Below, one piece after another: positions 1-9,138 of a stretch of 64,000 bases of DNA (the first letter of the stretch is position 1; every line of letters begins with the position of its first letter). This stretch comes from JAGMXM01 sp964458325. GTDB taxonomy: Bacteria > Verrucomicrobiota > Verrucomicrobiia > Limisphaerales > UBA1319. Made by a program: the position numbers and the translations under genes. The notes under the pieces were generated by a model. The model searched no databases. It saw only the letters and a list, made by a program, of their open reading frames with translations, and was not told where the DNA came from. The stretch is taken from NCBI GenBank assembly GCA_964458325.1, contig CAYWIM010000004.1:26270-90269 (forward strand). Direction: 5' to 3'.

Positions 1-630
1 GGCCTTGTTCAGCAGGTTGGCCGAGCGCAGCGCGCACGCCCGCAGGAAACGCTCGAAGTCGCGCAAGCTCCCCACGTTCGCCAGCGCGCGAACATCTCGC
101 TCGAGATAGGTCGCCAAGTAGGAATTGTGAAACGCAACGGCGTCAATCTCCGGCAGGGCGTGCAACTCCGGCAGCCCACCTCGGACGAGGAAACCAAGCA
201 CCGACAATATGGGCCGCGCCGCCCGGGCTTCGGCAAAGGCCAGCGCCTCCAGCTCAACAATGGCCGCGCGCCCCGCCAGCGACTCGCTGACGCCTTTCAT
301 GAGCGTGAACTTCTGCGAGCCCGTGAGGAGATACTGGCCCGAACGGCCCCGGTGGGCATCGACCGCCGCTTTCAAGTGCCGGAACAGCGCCGGAGCGTAT
401 TGCACTTCGTCCAGGATCACGGGCGCCGGATGCCGCTGAAGGAATGCGCTCGGCTCGCTCTCCGCCTGGGCCGCCTCGCTGGGCAAGTCCAGCGAGACGA
501 ATCCATGCTGCGGAAACAAGCGGCGGAGCGTCGAGGTCTTGCCCGTCTGGCGTGCCCCGGTCAGGACCACCACCGGCCGGGTGGCCGCCAGTTGCCGGAG
601 CTGCGGTTCGACGGAACGCGGTATCCACAT
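1..630 (-). CDS. AAA+ ATPase of the DUF4143 family, 3'-truncated by window edge
   Basis: The reading frame runs open from an ATG at 630 to base 1, so only the N-terminal 210 residues are in the window. It begins MWIPRSVEPQLRQLAATRP. A Walker A motif (GARQTGKT) lies at about residues 25-32, a Walker B-like segment (VILDEVQ) at about 70-76 and a sensor-like LLTGSQ at about 98-103. Later come GGLPE and YLERDV, the junction into the DUF4143 C-terminal domain in this family. Members are single-protein P-loop ATPases that are common in mobile or accessory DNA. Their cellular role is poorly defined, and an antitoxin-like or defence role has often been suggested but is not established. No partner gene is visible on the retained side. 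The assignment rests on motif order and spacing. Confidence 0.85.
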   Translation of the reverse strand, partial: MWIPRSVEPQLRQLAATRPVVVLTGARQTGKTSTLRRLFPQHGFVSLDLPSEAAQAESEPSAFLQRHPAPVILDEVQYAPALFRHLKAAVDAHRGRSGQYLLTGSQKFTLMKGVSESLAGRAAIVELEALAFAEARAARPILSVLGFLVRGGLPELHALPEIDAVAFHNSYLATYLERDVRALANVGSLRDFERFLRACALRSANLLNKA

Positions 631-637
631 GGCCTTA

Positions 638-658
638 ATATGCGGTTGTATCGCATAT
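638..658. repeat. Short inverted repeat just upstream of the DUF4143 gene
   Basis: Arms ATATGCG (638-644) and CGCATAT (652-658) flank a 7-nt spacer, 8 nt upstream of the ATG at 630. It lies in the likely 5' leader or promoter of the ATPase gene in an unusually AT-rich patch, so it could be an operator or a small hairpin. Function is not demonstrated. Confidence 0.3.
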
Positions 659-734
659 ATTGCAAGCCGCAAATCGATGGCGTTCAATGGCGATTGCTCC
701 TGGGCCGGACGGCCGGAACGCCGCTCGATCGATG

Positions 735-2060
735 TCAGGATCCCGATGCCGATCGGCCGGATTCGATCCGGTACAGATGGGTGCGGGTGCGAAGGAACAG
801 CGCTTTGCCCGCCACCGCCGGCGAGGCCATGAACCCGTCCGGCAACACGTTCTCGGCGAGCTTCTGGAATGTGCGGGCTGCGGCGATCACGGTGGTCTTG
901 CCTTCCTCGCTGAAGAAATAGACGCGCCCTTCGGCAGCCAGAGGAGAGGCGGAGTGATTGCCGCCCACCCGCTCGTTCCAGATGACAGCCCCGGTTTTGG
1001 CCTCCCAGCAGGTGGCGATCCCGCCGTCTTCGATCCCGAACAACATGTCGCCGACGAGGACGAGCGATGGTTTTTTGGGCACACCGCGCTTGGTTTTCCA
1101 CACGACCTGAAGCTGGGCATCCGGCGGGGCAGGCGCGTTGGCATCGAGCACCTCGCCTTGGCGCCCCGGCCGCACGGCCAGCAACTGGCCGCCTGAGAAT
1201 CCGGACGGCGCGAAGATCAGGCCGTGGCCGATCACCAATCGCGTGCTGGCCGAATGATTGAGCCGCTCCTCGACCCGCCAGAGCTCCTGCCCGGTTTTTG
1301 GGTCGTAGGCGTATAGGGCTTTCGCCCCCTGGCTCAGCAGAGTGGTGCGGCCATCGAGGTCCGCCACGTGCGGCGTCGCAAACGCCTTCCGGAGGTCCCC
1401 CTCGATCATCGGCAAACCGTCCGCGCCTAGATCCTTGAAATCGATCGATCGATCCCGCCGCCACACCGTGCGGCCGGTCTCCTTGTCCAGAGCGACCAGG
1501 TATTGGCGATCGCTGCCATCGAAATGCAGGATGAGCAGACCGTCGTGGAGGATCGGCGACGAGCCCGCCCCGCGATAATGGTTGCACTCGAAGTCCCGAC
1601 GCTCCCAAAGCGTCCGTCCCGTGGCGGTGTCCAAGCACGCGGTGCCGGGCGAGCCGAATGTGATGTAAACGCGTCCTTCCTCGATCACGGGCGTTGGTGA
1701 TGCGTAAGTGTTGAACTTGTGCCCGAGCTGCGGCCGCTCGACCGTGAACAGGATCCGGTCGTGCTCGATCCGGCCTGAATCGCGATCCACGCAGACCGCG
1801 GAGAGTGCGGTGCCGTCCTCGGTGGCGGTGCTCATCCAGACCTGCCGTCCCCAGATGACCGGCGAGGACCATGCCCGCCCGTGGATGGCCGTCCGCCACT
1901 TCACATTTCGGGTTTCGCTCCACTCGAGAGGCAGGCCGGTCGATATCGAAGCGCCGTCCCCTCGAGGGCCGCGAAACTGGGGCCAGCAATCGTCGCCGGC
2001 TTCCGCCATCGCTCCAGCCAGCAGTATCAAAGAGATCGTCACCCAGCACCATCGAATCAT
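735..2060 (-). CDS. Exported PQQ-type beta-propeller repeat protein
   Basis: A 441-aa protein starting MIRWCWVTISLILLAGAMAEA, a signal peptide with likely cleavage after AEA. The mature part carries repeated blade motifs (for example WSSPVIWGRQVWMSTATEDG, TGRTLWERRDF, TGQELWRVEE, TGAVIWNERV) typical of PQQ_2/BamB-like propellers. The opening DCWPQFRGPRGDGAS matches the 'WPQFRGP(N)GDG' start common in exported propellers of Planctomycetes and Verrucomicrobia. These are usually annotated as outer membrane assembly (BamB-like) or PQQ-binding proteins, but no dehydrogenase residues are evident, so a binding or scaffold role in the periplasm is more likely. An in-frame upstream ATG at 2126 exists, but it would bury the signal peptide behind 22 residues. 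The gene follows the NagX-like gene at 2132 and may be co-transcribed with it. Confidence 0.85.
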   Translation of the reverse strand: MIRWCWVTISLILLAGAMAEAGDDCWPQFRGPRGDGASISTGLPLEWSETRNVKWRTAIHGRAWSSPVIWGRQVWMSTATEDGTALSAVCVDRDSGRIEHDRILFTVERPQLGHKFNTYASPTPVIEEGRVYITFGSPGTACLDTATGRTLWERRDFECNHYRGAGSSPILHDGLLILHFDGSDRQYLVALDKETGRTVWRRDRSIDFKDLGADGLPMIEGDLRKAFATPHVADLDGRTTLLSQGAKALYAYDPKTGQELWRVEERLNHSASTRLVIGHGLIFAPSGFSGGQLLAVRPGRQGEVLDANAPAPPDAQLQVVWKTKRGVPKKPSLVLVGDMLFGIEDGGIATCWEAKTGAVIWNERVGGNHSASPLAAEGRVYFFSEEGKTTVIAAARTFQKLAENVLPDGFMASPAVAGKALFLRTRTHLYRIESGRSASGS

Positions 2061-2131
2061 GCGGGTGACTGTAGTAGAAATAAGGTCCTCCGGCAATCGG
2101 CACTCAGCGAAAGAGAACGATGGCACAGACC

Positions 2132-3331
2132 CTAAATCCGCAGGAAGAATTTGCGCCGGTACATCCAGAACAAGATCAGCCAGAGCACCAATAGCGTTGC
2201 GGCGCCGTGGACGAACGGTTCATACGGGGCGCCGAAGACCCGAAACGCTTCCGGGCCGAAGTGCGTTTTCAGCGAGCTGCGGATGAAGCCGACGCAGAGC
2301 CAATCCATGCAGTAGGCGGCGATCGAGTTGACGCCGATGACCACCAGCGGGAACGCCCAAGCCTTCCAGCCTCCCATCTCGATGACGGCATAAAAGGCGG
2401 CCAGGATCAGGAAGCATGCCCCCCCGCTCGCCAGGGTCCAGCTTGGCGTCCAGATGCGTTTGACGACGGGGCAAAGGCCCGCGACGCCCAGCAGGACCCC
2501 CACCAGCAGGGCCAGCACGCCAGCGATGGCGAGCCATTGGACTTTGGATGCCGGCGATCGTTCCTGGCGCAACAGCCCGCCGGCGATCAGGCCCAGGATC
2601 ATCGTGCCCAGCGTCGGGATGAAACTCAGAGTGGCGTAGCCACCGCCATTGAAAAGGAACGCCTGCTCGCGCGGGAACAGGTTCAGGAACCAGGTGTCGA
2701 AGGCCCAGGCCAGGTTGGTGTTCTTGTTCCAGTGGGCCGCGAATCCCTGCAGGTGATGCGGCCAGTCTGCGGCCACGCCGGCCTTGGCCCAATCGAAATC
2801 CGGCCCGGGCAGGGGGTAGAGGGCGAATGCAGCCCAGCAACCCGCCAGGATCAGGCCCAAGGCAATCCACTGGTCTCGCACCGGTCGGAGGCCCAGCAGG
2901 AAGAGAAACCCGTAGCCCAGCCCGATCTGGGTGAGCGTGTCCTCGAAGGTGAAGTAGGTCTGTGATCGATCGATCGACCGCAGGAAGATGCCCAGCACCA
3001 CCAGGATCAAGGCCCGAACCCACGCATGCAGGCTCATGCCGCCGATGCTCTGGCCTCGGGTGCGCCGGCTCGCGATCGAGAACGGCAGCGCCACCCCCAC
3101 CAAGAAGCTGAAGGATGGCTGGATCAAGTCGTGCAGCGAGGCGCCCACCCACTCGACATGGCTCTGATGATGGCAAAGGAAGGCCCAGAAGCCGCTGCCG
3201 GGAACCGCCCGCGACACCGCGCAGAACCGCAGCACCTCCCCCATCATCAGCAGCATCACCAGCCCTCGATAGGCGTCGATCGAAGCCAGCCGTGCCGGGG
3301 ATGGGGTCGGAGGGGTCGGATTCATGGGCAT
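2132..3331 (-). CDS. HGSNAT/NagX-like multi-pass membrane protein (DUF5009/COG4299)
   Basis: A 399-aa polytopic membrane protein. Near the N-terminus, ARLASIDAYRGLVMLLMMGE is the diagnostic 'D.lRG..m.lM' start of the heparan-alpha-glucosaminide N-acetyltransferase-like/DUF5009 family, followed by about ten hydrophobic segments. HDLIQPSFSFLVGVALPFS and FFRG-like loops of the family can be followed, and the C-terminus ends in a basic cytoplasmic tail (YRRKFFLRI). The eukaryotic relative transfers acetyl groups across the lysosomal membrane, and bacterial NagX sits in GlcNAc pathways. The substrate here is unknown. ATG codons occur at residues 1 and 3, and either could be used. The gene is co-directional with the beta-propeller gene downstream. 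Confidence 0.85.
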   Translation of the reverse strand: MPMNPTPPTPSPARLASIDAYRGLVMLLMMGEVLRFCAVSRAVPGSGFWAFLCHHQSHVEWVGASLHDLIQPSFSFLVGVALPFSIASRRTRGQSIGGMSLHAWVRALILVVLGIFLRSIDRSQTYFTFEDTLTQIGLGYGFLFLLGLRPVRDQWIALGLILAGCWAAFALYPLPGPDFDWAKAGVAADWPHHLQGFAAHWNKNTNLAWAFDTWFLNLFPREQAFLFNGGGYATLSFIPTLGTMILGLIAGGLLRQERSPASKVQWLAIAGVLALLVGVLLGVAGLCPVVKRIWTPSWTLASGGACFLILAAFYAVIEMGGWKAWAFPLVVIGVNSIAAYCMDWLCVGFIRSSLKTHFGPEAFRVFGAPYEPFVHGAATLLVLWLILFWMYRRKFFLRI

Positions 3332-3508
3332 AAAGCTCTCGGTTTAAGGTCGATTCTGGCATTTTCGGCCGCCCTTGGCAATCCGCGTCCCGAAACTCCT
3401 GTTGCATCCTGGCCATCCATGGTGTGTATTGAAGGTGCGGATGCGGCTGCCTCCCGGACGATGGAAAGGGTTGCTCGAATCACGCGGGCGACTCGCCCAT
3501 TGACGACG

Positions 3509-4981
3509 ATGAAAGTATTACTGGTATATCCTCAGACTGAGGCCACGTTCTGGAGTTTCAAGCACGTGTTGCGGATGGCTTCGAAGCGGGCGGCTTTTCC
3601 GCCGTTGGGATTGCTGACAGTGGCGGCGATGCTGCCATCAGATTGGTCTCTCCGGCTGGTGGATGCCAATGTCGAACCCCTCACCGACGACCAAGTTCGC
3701 TGGGCGGACTACGTGATGATCAGCGCGATGATCGTCCATCGGGCCTCGGTCAACGCCATCGTGGACCGATGCGCGGCGCTGGGCAAGACGGTGATTGGAG
3801 GCGGACCGCTATTCACGACCGGTCACGCGGCTTTTCCGCGGATCCAGCATTTCGTGTTGGGCGAGGCCGAGGGGATCATGCCGGAGCTGGTCGAGGATAT
3901 GCGGCGGGGCGTTCTTCGAGCCATTTATCGGGCGGAGGGGCATCCGGACATCACGCGCACGCCGATGCCGAGATGGGACCTGATCCATCTCGACCATTAC
4001 GTCACCATGGCGGCCCAATTCTCGCGCGGCTGCCCGTATGACTGCGAGTTCTGCGACATCGTCGTCATGAATGGCCGGACGCCGCGGACCAAGAAGCCCG
4101 CGCAAATGGTGGCCGAGCTCGAGGCGTTGCGCAGCCGCGGGTGGAAGGACCGGGTGTTCATCGTGGACGACAACTTCATCGGGAACCGGCATCAGACACG
4201 GGCGCTGCTGGACGAGATGATCCAATGGCGGGACCGGTCGGGATCGACGATGGGGTTTTTCACTGAGGCGTCGGTGAATCTGGCGGACGATCCGGACCTG
4301 TGTGATCGGATGGTGCGAGCGGGATTCAACAAGGTGTTTTTAGGGCTCGAGACGCCGTCAGTCGAGAGCCTCGAGGAATGCCGCAAGCTGCAGAACCAGG
4401 GCCGCGACCTGGTCGCCAGCGTCCGGGCCCTCCAGCGGGCCGGTCTCGAGGTCATGGGCGGCTTTATCGTCGGGTTCGACAGCGACCGCGAGGACATCTT
4501 CCAGCGCCAATACGAGTTCATCCAGCGTTCCGGCGTGGTGACCGCCATGGTGGGCCTGCTGACGGCCCTGCCGCAAACCCGTCTTTACCAGCGCCTGATG
4601 AAGGAGGGCCGGCTCGAGTCGGAAACGACCGGCAACAATACGGAGGCGGTCCTGAACTTCAGGCCGAAGCTGGATCGGGCATTCCTGGTTGACGGCTATC
4701 GTGAGCTGATGAAGAAGCTGTACGAGCCCCGCCGCTTTTATCAGCGGGCGCGCATTTTTCTCCGCAACTACCGCCCGCGCAGCGAGCAGCTGCGGATTTC
4801 CTGGTCGGATTTCCAGGCGTTTCTCAAATCGTTCTGGGTGCTTGGCTTTTGGCAGCCGGGGCGCACCGCATACTGGCGATTCTTCTGGAGCACGCTGCTG
4901 CGGCGGCCTCGCCATTTGCGGTATGCGATCGAATTGGCCATCCTCGGACACCATTTCCGGCGAGTTGCCAATCGGATGTGA
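3509..4981 (+). CDS. B12-binding domain radical SAM protein (DUF4070 type)
   Basis: A 490-aa protein. The N-terminal part (about 1-140) is a cobalamin-binding-type Rossmann domain beginning MKVLLVYPQTEATFWSFKH, with conserved AAFPPLGLLTVAAMLP. The radical SAM cluster motif is CPYDCEFC, with C175, C179 and C182 as [4Fe-4S] ligands. GFFTEASVNLADDP and GGFIVGFDSD follow in the TIM barrel. The C-terminal ~130 residues fit DUF4070. The same architecture is found in hopanoid methylases such as HpnP and in many uncharacterised methyltransferases, so a B12-dependent SAM methylation is plausible but the substrate is not known. No hopanoid genes are nearby. The ATG at 3509 was chosen because the domain starts there; the open frame upstream to 3026 has no homologous content. 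Confidence 0.88.
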   Translation: MKVLLVYPQTEATFWSFKHVLRMASKRAAFPPLGLLTVAAMLPSDWSLRLVDANVEPLTDDQVRWADYVMISAMIVHRASVNAIVDRCAALGKTVIGGGPLFTTGHAAFPRIQHFVLGEAEGIMPELVEDMRRGVLRAIYRAEGHPDITRTPMPRWDLIHLDHYVTMAAQFSRGCPYDCEFCDIVVMNGRTPRTKKPAQMVAELEALRSRGWKDRVFIVDDNFIGNRHQTRALLDEMIQWRDRSGSTMGFFTEASVNLADDPDLCDRMVRAGFNKVFLGLETPSVESLEECRKLQNQGRDLVASVRALQRAGLEVMGGFIVGFDSDREDIFQRQYEFIQRSGVVTAMVGLLTALPQTRLYQRLMKEGRLESETTGNNTEAVLNFRPKLDRAFLVDGYRELMKKLYEPRRFYQRARIFLRNYRPRSEQLRISWSDFQAFLKSFWVLGFWQPGRTAYWRFFWSTLLRRPRHLRYAIELAILGHHFRRVANRM

Positions 4982-5035
4982 CATTGCCCCCCCCGCGAGG
5001 CGCGAGCGAGAGGGGCGAGGGAAACGGATCGCTAG

Positions 5036-8000
5036 TCATCCTGAGCCCTCTGGGAACCGCTCGGCCGCGCGGCCATCCCGCAGCGCGCTCACCAGGGCTT
5101 GAAGCTCGCGCAGTCGAGCCCGCGGGCTCTTCCGCTCGAGCCGCGGGAATCGTCCGCCTGGTTTGAGAAGCTCGCCCTCTCTCCGGATCATGACTCGATC
5201 CTCTTCGACCGCAAGCTCAGCAACGCCTTTCCGGCCACATAAAACTTTGAGCTCGGTCACGGCCAGCAGCAGCTCGACGGGCTCAGGCAGCCGCCCGAAA
5301 CGATCTCGCAGATCCCGAGCGATCGATCGAACGTCTCCAGCGCCAGAGGCTTCGGCCAGGCGGCGGTAAAACTCGATCCGATGACGGATCTCGGGCATAT
5401 ACGAGGACGGCAGGCATGCGTGGGCAGGGGGGGCCGGTCGATCTGCCCACGGATGAACTGGGGGCCGCGCCTTCTTCTTCCGGTTGCCGGATTTCCCGGA
5501 CTGATCCGTCGGGTCTAGGGAGTTTGCGGCGCCGGGTTTCGGCGCGTCCGGGCCTGATTCTTGCCCGGGAGATTCCAAGCTGAGGAATTCGAGTTCGACC
5601 TTGACACTGAGGCGGGGCGGGGCCGGCTTGCCCTGCAGGGCGGCGACACTCTCCTTGAGCAGCTGGCAATATAGATCGAACCCGAGGGCGGTGATGTGGC
5701 CGCTCTGCTCGGGGCCCAGCAGATTTCCGGCCCCCCGGAGCTCGAGATCGCGCAACGCGATCTTGAATCCGCATCCCAGGCTCGAATATTGCCGGATGGC
5801 GGACAAACGCTTGCGGGCGTCGGCCAGCAGGCCGGCATGTCGAGGCAGCAGCAGATAGGCGTATGCCTGGTGCTTGTAGCGCCCCACCCGGCCCCGGAGC
5901 TGGTACAGATCGCTCAGCCCGAACCGGTCCGCCCGATCGATGATGATGGTGTTCGCATTCGGGATATCGAGACCGCTCTCGATGATCGTCGTCGAGAGCA
6001 ACAGGTCCGCCCTGCCGTTGACGAACTCGAGCATCACCTCCTCGAGATCGTCGCTGTCCATCTGCCCATGCCCGACGACGATCCGCGCCTCGGGGACCAG
6101 CTGCCTGAGCCGAAGCGCCATGGCATCGATGGTCGCCACTCGGTTATGAAGGAAGAACACCTGGCCCTGCCGATTGAGCTCCCGGAGGATGGCCGCCCGT
6201 ATGACGCCCTCGTCGAAAGGAATCACGATCGTTTCGACGGGCAGCCGGTCCACGGGCGGAGTCTGGATGGCGCTCATGTCCCGGGCGCCCATGAGCGCCA
6301 GGTAGAGCGTGCGCGGGATCGGCGTAGCGCTGAGGGTGAGCACGTCGACCAGCTGGCGCCACTGCTTGAAGCGCTCCTTCTGGGCGACGCCGAACCGCTG
6401 CTCCTCATCGATGATCACCAGGCCAAGGTCCTTGAACGCGACATCCCGCTGCAGCAGGCGGTGGGTGCCGATGACGATGTCCACGGCGCCGCGAGCCAGA
6501 TCCTCGATCGCGCGCCGCTGCTCGAGCCGGGACCGGAACCGCGACAGCAATTCGAGCCGGACCGGGTAATCGGCCATGCGCTCGCGGAATGTGTTGTAAT
6601 GCTGCTGAGCCAGGACCGTGGTCGGCGTCAGCACCGCCACCTGGCGGCCGCCCATGACCGCCTTGAATGCCGCTCGGATGGCAACCTCCGTCTTCCCGAA
6701 TCCCACGTCACCGCAGACCAACCGGTCCATCGGGCGCGGCTTCTCCATGTCCCCTTTGGCCTCCTGGATCGCCTGCAGCTGGTCGGGAGTCTCCTCGAAC
6801 AGGAAGGAGGCTTCGAACTCCCTCTGCCAGGACGTGTCAGGTTCATAGGCGTGCCCGGGCAGGGCGGCGCGCGCGGCCTGGAGCGACAGCAGCTCGCCAG
6901 CCAGGTCCCGCACCGACCGCTCGGCGCGCGCCTTGGCATGGGACCATCGCGTTCCTCCCAAGGCATGCAGCACCGGCCGGGCCTTGGTGGCGCCGATGTA
7001 CTTGCTGATGAGATGCGCCTCGGCGACGGGCACGTACAATCGGGGGGCCGATTCGCCGGCCCGGCCAGGCGCATACTCGATCACGAGGCATTCCTGACCC
7101 GGAGATCCCTCTTCGTCTTCCGCCACCGCTTCGCCCCGTTGACGCCGGGGCGGGAGGTTTTTCAAACCCAGAAACCGGCCGATACCGTGCGACATGTGGA
7201 CCACATAATCTCCCTCCTCGAGATCGTGGAAATCGATGTCGAGGCTGGACTTGAGGGCGGCGGCATGGGGCGACTTCAGGCGTCGCGGCTGCCGCGCTCG
7301 GTATCGCCCGAACACCTCCGCATCGGTCACCACAACGATCCCTGCCGTTTCCCAGAGAAACCCCTGGCTGATGGCGCCCAGGTGCATCCTGGGGGACCGC
7401 CCGCCCGCCGCGTGAACCTCCTCGCATCCGGATCCGGCCGATTCGGACTCGGCGGATGGGTGGTCGCTGTCCTGGCCGGATTGGCCCCAAGGCAGCCCAT
7501 ATTCCCTCCAGATCTCCTCGAATCGTTCCCGTTCGCCGCTGTTGTTGCAGAAAACATGAAGCGCGCAGCCTCTCCGTTGCCAGCGATGCATCTGGTCGAA
7601 GAACTCCCTGCGCTGAACCTCGGCAACGGGCGCATCCACCGCCTGGCCTGGCCGCGGGCGGAACACATCCAGCCCCATGATATCCAGCTCGATTCGGGGT
7701 CCAGCAAATAGGGGTCTTGGTATTGGCAGGTCGCGGACCGATTGCGGGCGGGCTGCCGCGAGAGCCGGAATATCCACCTGCGTCACATCCCGGGGTTCGC
7801 CTATCCCTGGGGGTGCATCCTCCGATTTGCCCGGATCCAGTCTGTTTGCTGGATTGCTTTGGGCCGCTTCGGCTCCCCCGTGGAAGCCGGCATCGCCCCA
7901 TTCTTCATCGAAGTCGATCCGCGGCAGCTCGCGCTTCTCGATCTCCTCGAGGAGCTCCGGCCACTCGATCCAGAGCGGATCGCCATCCGGCATCTGGCGG

Positions 8001-8896
8001 CGATACTGGGCGAACTGCTCGGCAATAGCGCCGGGCTCGCTCAAGAGCACGATCGTTCCCGGCGGCAGATAGTCCAGCAGCGTGCCCAGACCGCCCGGCG
8101 GATCGGGGTCGTTTCCAGCGCCCTCGGCCTGCATCCCCGATGCCGTCGTGCCATGCCGCAACAAACCCAGCTCGCCTCCAGGCGGCAGTACCACGCGATC
8201 GATCTCAGCCCGCGACACTTGGGTCGCCGGATCGAACTCGCGCAGCGATTCCAGTTCATCCCCGAAGAACTCGAGGCGAACCGGCCAAGGCGCCGTGAGG
8301 GGGAACACGTCCAGGATTCCGCCGCGCAACGCGATTTCGCCCTTTTGGGTGACCTGTGTTTCGGGGGCATACCCCTGCGATTGGAGCCACTCGACCAGCG
8401 CCAGTGGATTCACTTTCTGCCGTTGGACCAGGGATCGAACACGCTGGCGAAGGTGGTCGGGAGCGAACGTCCGCTGCGCCAATGCCAGTGCGTTTGCCAC
8501 CACAAACCGCTGGGCGCGCTCCGAGCCGACTCGATCGTCGATCAGCGCCATGAGCGTTGCCAGCCGATCGCTGATCACGTCCACATGCGGAAGCCTTCCG
8601 TCATGCGGCATGCATTCCCAAGCGGGATAGAACCATGGCGCAGCTCGGCTCTTTCCCTGGTTGGCCACATGGAGCCAGGTCATCAGGTCCTGATGAAACC
8701 GTTCCTGTGACTTGAGCCCGTTAGCGATCACCAGGAATCGCCGATCCGGAAGGGCACATGCCAGCAGCTGGGCCAAAAACGGATGAGCGCTCGAATGGAC
8801 CCCTGCACAAGACAATACGCCCCCTTTTTCCAGGCCGTGCAGCAGGGACTGCACCGCCGGAAGCCTTGATATCCTCTCGAGGAAAGATGGATTCAC
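5036..8896 (-). CDS. mfd: Transcription-repair coupling factor
   Basis: A 1286-aa protein with a GTG start. It frees RNA polymerase stalled at DNA lesions and recruits UvrA for nucleotide excision repair. Order seen: UvrB-like N-terminal module with the 'ILDVFPL..PWPVRLEFFGDE' signature, RNAP-interacting region with GDYVVHMSHGIGRFLGL, superfamily 2 translocase with Walker A GDVGFGKT near residue 730 and DEEQRFGV near 830, QRxGRxGR-equivalent QLRGRVGR, and a C-terminal UvrA-occluding (TRCF) domain. It is about 130 residues longer than the usual ~1150. One visible insertion, basic and proline-rich (GKSGNRKKKARPP), is encoded around 5420-5570 just before the C-terminal domain; another low-complexity stretch is encoded at roughly 7650-7900. 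It is divergent from the dihydrouridine synthase gene. Confidence 0.97.
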   Translation of the reverse strand: MNPSFLERISRLPAVQSLLHGLEKGGVLSCAGVHSSAHPFLAQLLACALPDRRFLVIANGLKSQERFHQDLMTWLHVANQGKSRAAPWFYPAWECMPHDGRLPHVDVISDRLATLMALIDDRVGSERAQRFVVANALALAQRTFAPDHLRQRVRSLVQRQKVNPLALVEWLQSQGYAPETQVTQKGEIALRGGILDVFPLTAPWPVRLEFFGDELESLREFDPATQVSRAEIDRVVLPPGGELGLLRHGTTASGMQAEGAGNDPDPPGGLGTLLDYLPPGTIVLLSEPGAIAEQFAQYRRQMPDGDPLWIEWPELLEEIEKRELPRIDFDEEWGDAGFHGGAEAAQSNPANRLDPGKSEDAPPGIGEPRDVTQVDIPALAAARPQSVRDLPIPRPLFAGPRIELDIMGLDVFRPRPGQAVDAPVAEVQRREFFDQMHRWQRRGCALHVFCNNSGERERFEEIWREYGLPWGQSGQDSDHPSAESESAGSGCEEVHAAGGRSPRMHLGAISQGFLWETAGIVVVTDAEVFGRYRARQPRRLKSPHAAALKSSLDIDFHDLEEGDYVVHMSHGIGRFLGLKNLPPRRQRGEAVAEDEEGSPGQECLVIEYAPGRAGESAPRLYVPVAEAHLISKYIGATKARPVLHALGGTRWSHAKARAERSVRDLAGELLSLQAARAALPGHAYEPDTSWQREFEASFLFEETPDQLQAIQEAKGDMEKPRPMDRLVCGDVGFGKTEVAIRAAFKAVMGGRQVAVLTPTTVLAQQHYNTFRERMADYPVRLELLSRFRSRLEQRRAIEDLARGAVDIVIGTHRLLQRDVAFKDLGLVIIDEEQRFGVAQKERFKQWRQLVDVLTLSATPIPRTLYLALMGARDMSAIQTPPVDRLPVETIVIPFDEGVIRAAILRELNRQGQVFFLHNRVATIDAMALRLRQLVPEARIVVGHGQMDSDDLEEVMLEFVNGRADLLLSTTIIESGLDIPNANTIIIDRADRFGLSDLYQLRGRVGRYKHQAYAYLLLPRHAGLLADARKRLSAIRQYSSLGCGFKIALRDLELRGAGNLLGPEQSGHITALGFDLYCQLLKESVAALQGKPAPPRLSVKVELEFLSLESPGQESGPDAPKPGAANSLDPTDQSGKSGNRKKKARPPVHPWADRPAPPAHACLPSSYMPEIRHRIEFYRRLAEASGAGDVRSIARDLRDRFGRLPEPVELLLAVTELKVLCGRKGVAELAVEEDRVMIRREGELLKPGGRFPRLERKSPRARLRELQALVSALRDGRAAERFPEGSG

Positions 8897-8954
8897 CGCG
8901 CCGCCTCGAGCGGCTATGGTTCAGCCTGCCCAAGGAAGGCGTCGGGGTCAATTC

Positions 8955-9070
8955 TCCGGTTTCCTCCCCTTCCCTCCATGAAGGATGGAGGAGAAGAAGA
9001 TCTGTTAGAGGGATAGGGGTAAGCCGTGAGGCCAACTCTTGGCGTGTATTGGGCAGAGCCATGGGTGCGC
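8955..9070. repeat. Degenerate interspersed repeat in the mfd/dus divergent region
   Basis: Contains the hairpin CCTCCAT-GAAGG-ATGGAGG (8973-8991) and, 40 nt on, GCCAACTCTTGGCG (9031-9044). The same two signatures recur in the same order at 60308-60325 and 60451-60464, so this looks like a decayed copy of a genome-wide intergenic repeat. It has no coding support. Promoters for mfd and the dihydrouridine synthase must lie in or next to it. Confidence 0.45.
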
Positions 9071-9138
9071 GAAGCATCTTGATACTCGATGGCGGAACCG
9101 ACTCGCGTCAGGCGGCCTGACGGTTTATCCTGCGGCCG

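Noticed and set aside
3026..3508. N-terminal extension of the radical SAM protein up to 3026
   Set aside because: The extra 161 residues overlap the divergent membrane protein gene and carry no homologous sequence; the cobalamin-type domain starts exactly at the ATG at 3509.
5696..7711. A 671-codon plus-strand frame opposite mfd
   Set aside because: Antisense shadow; the mfd frame carries all helicase motifs across the same bases.
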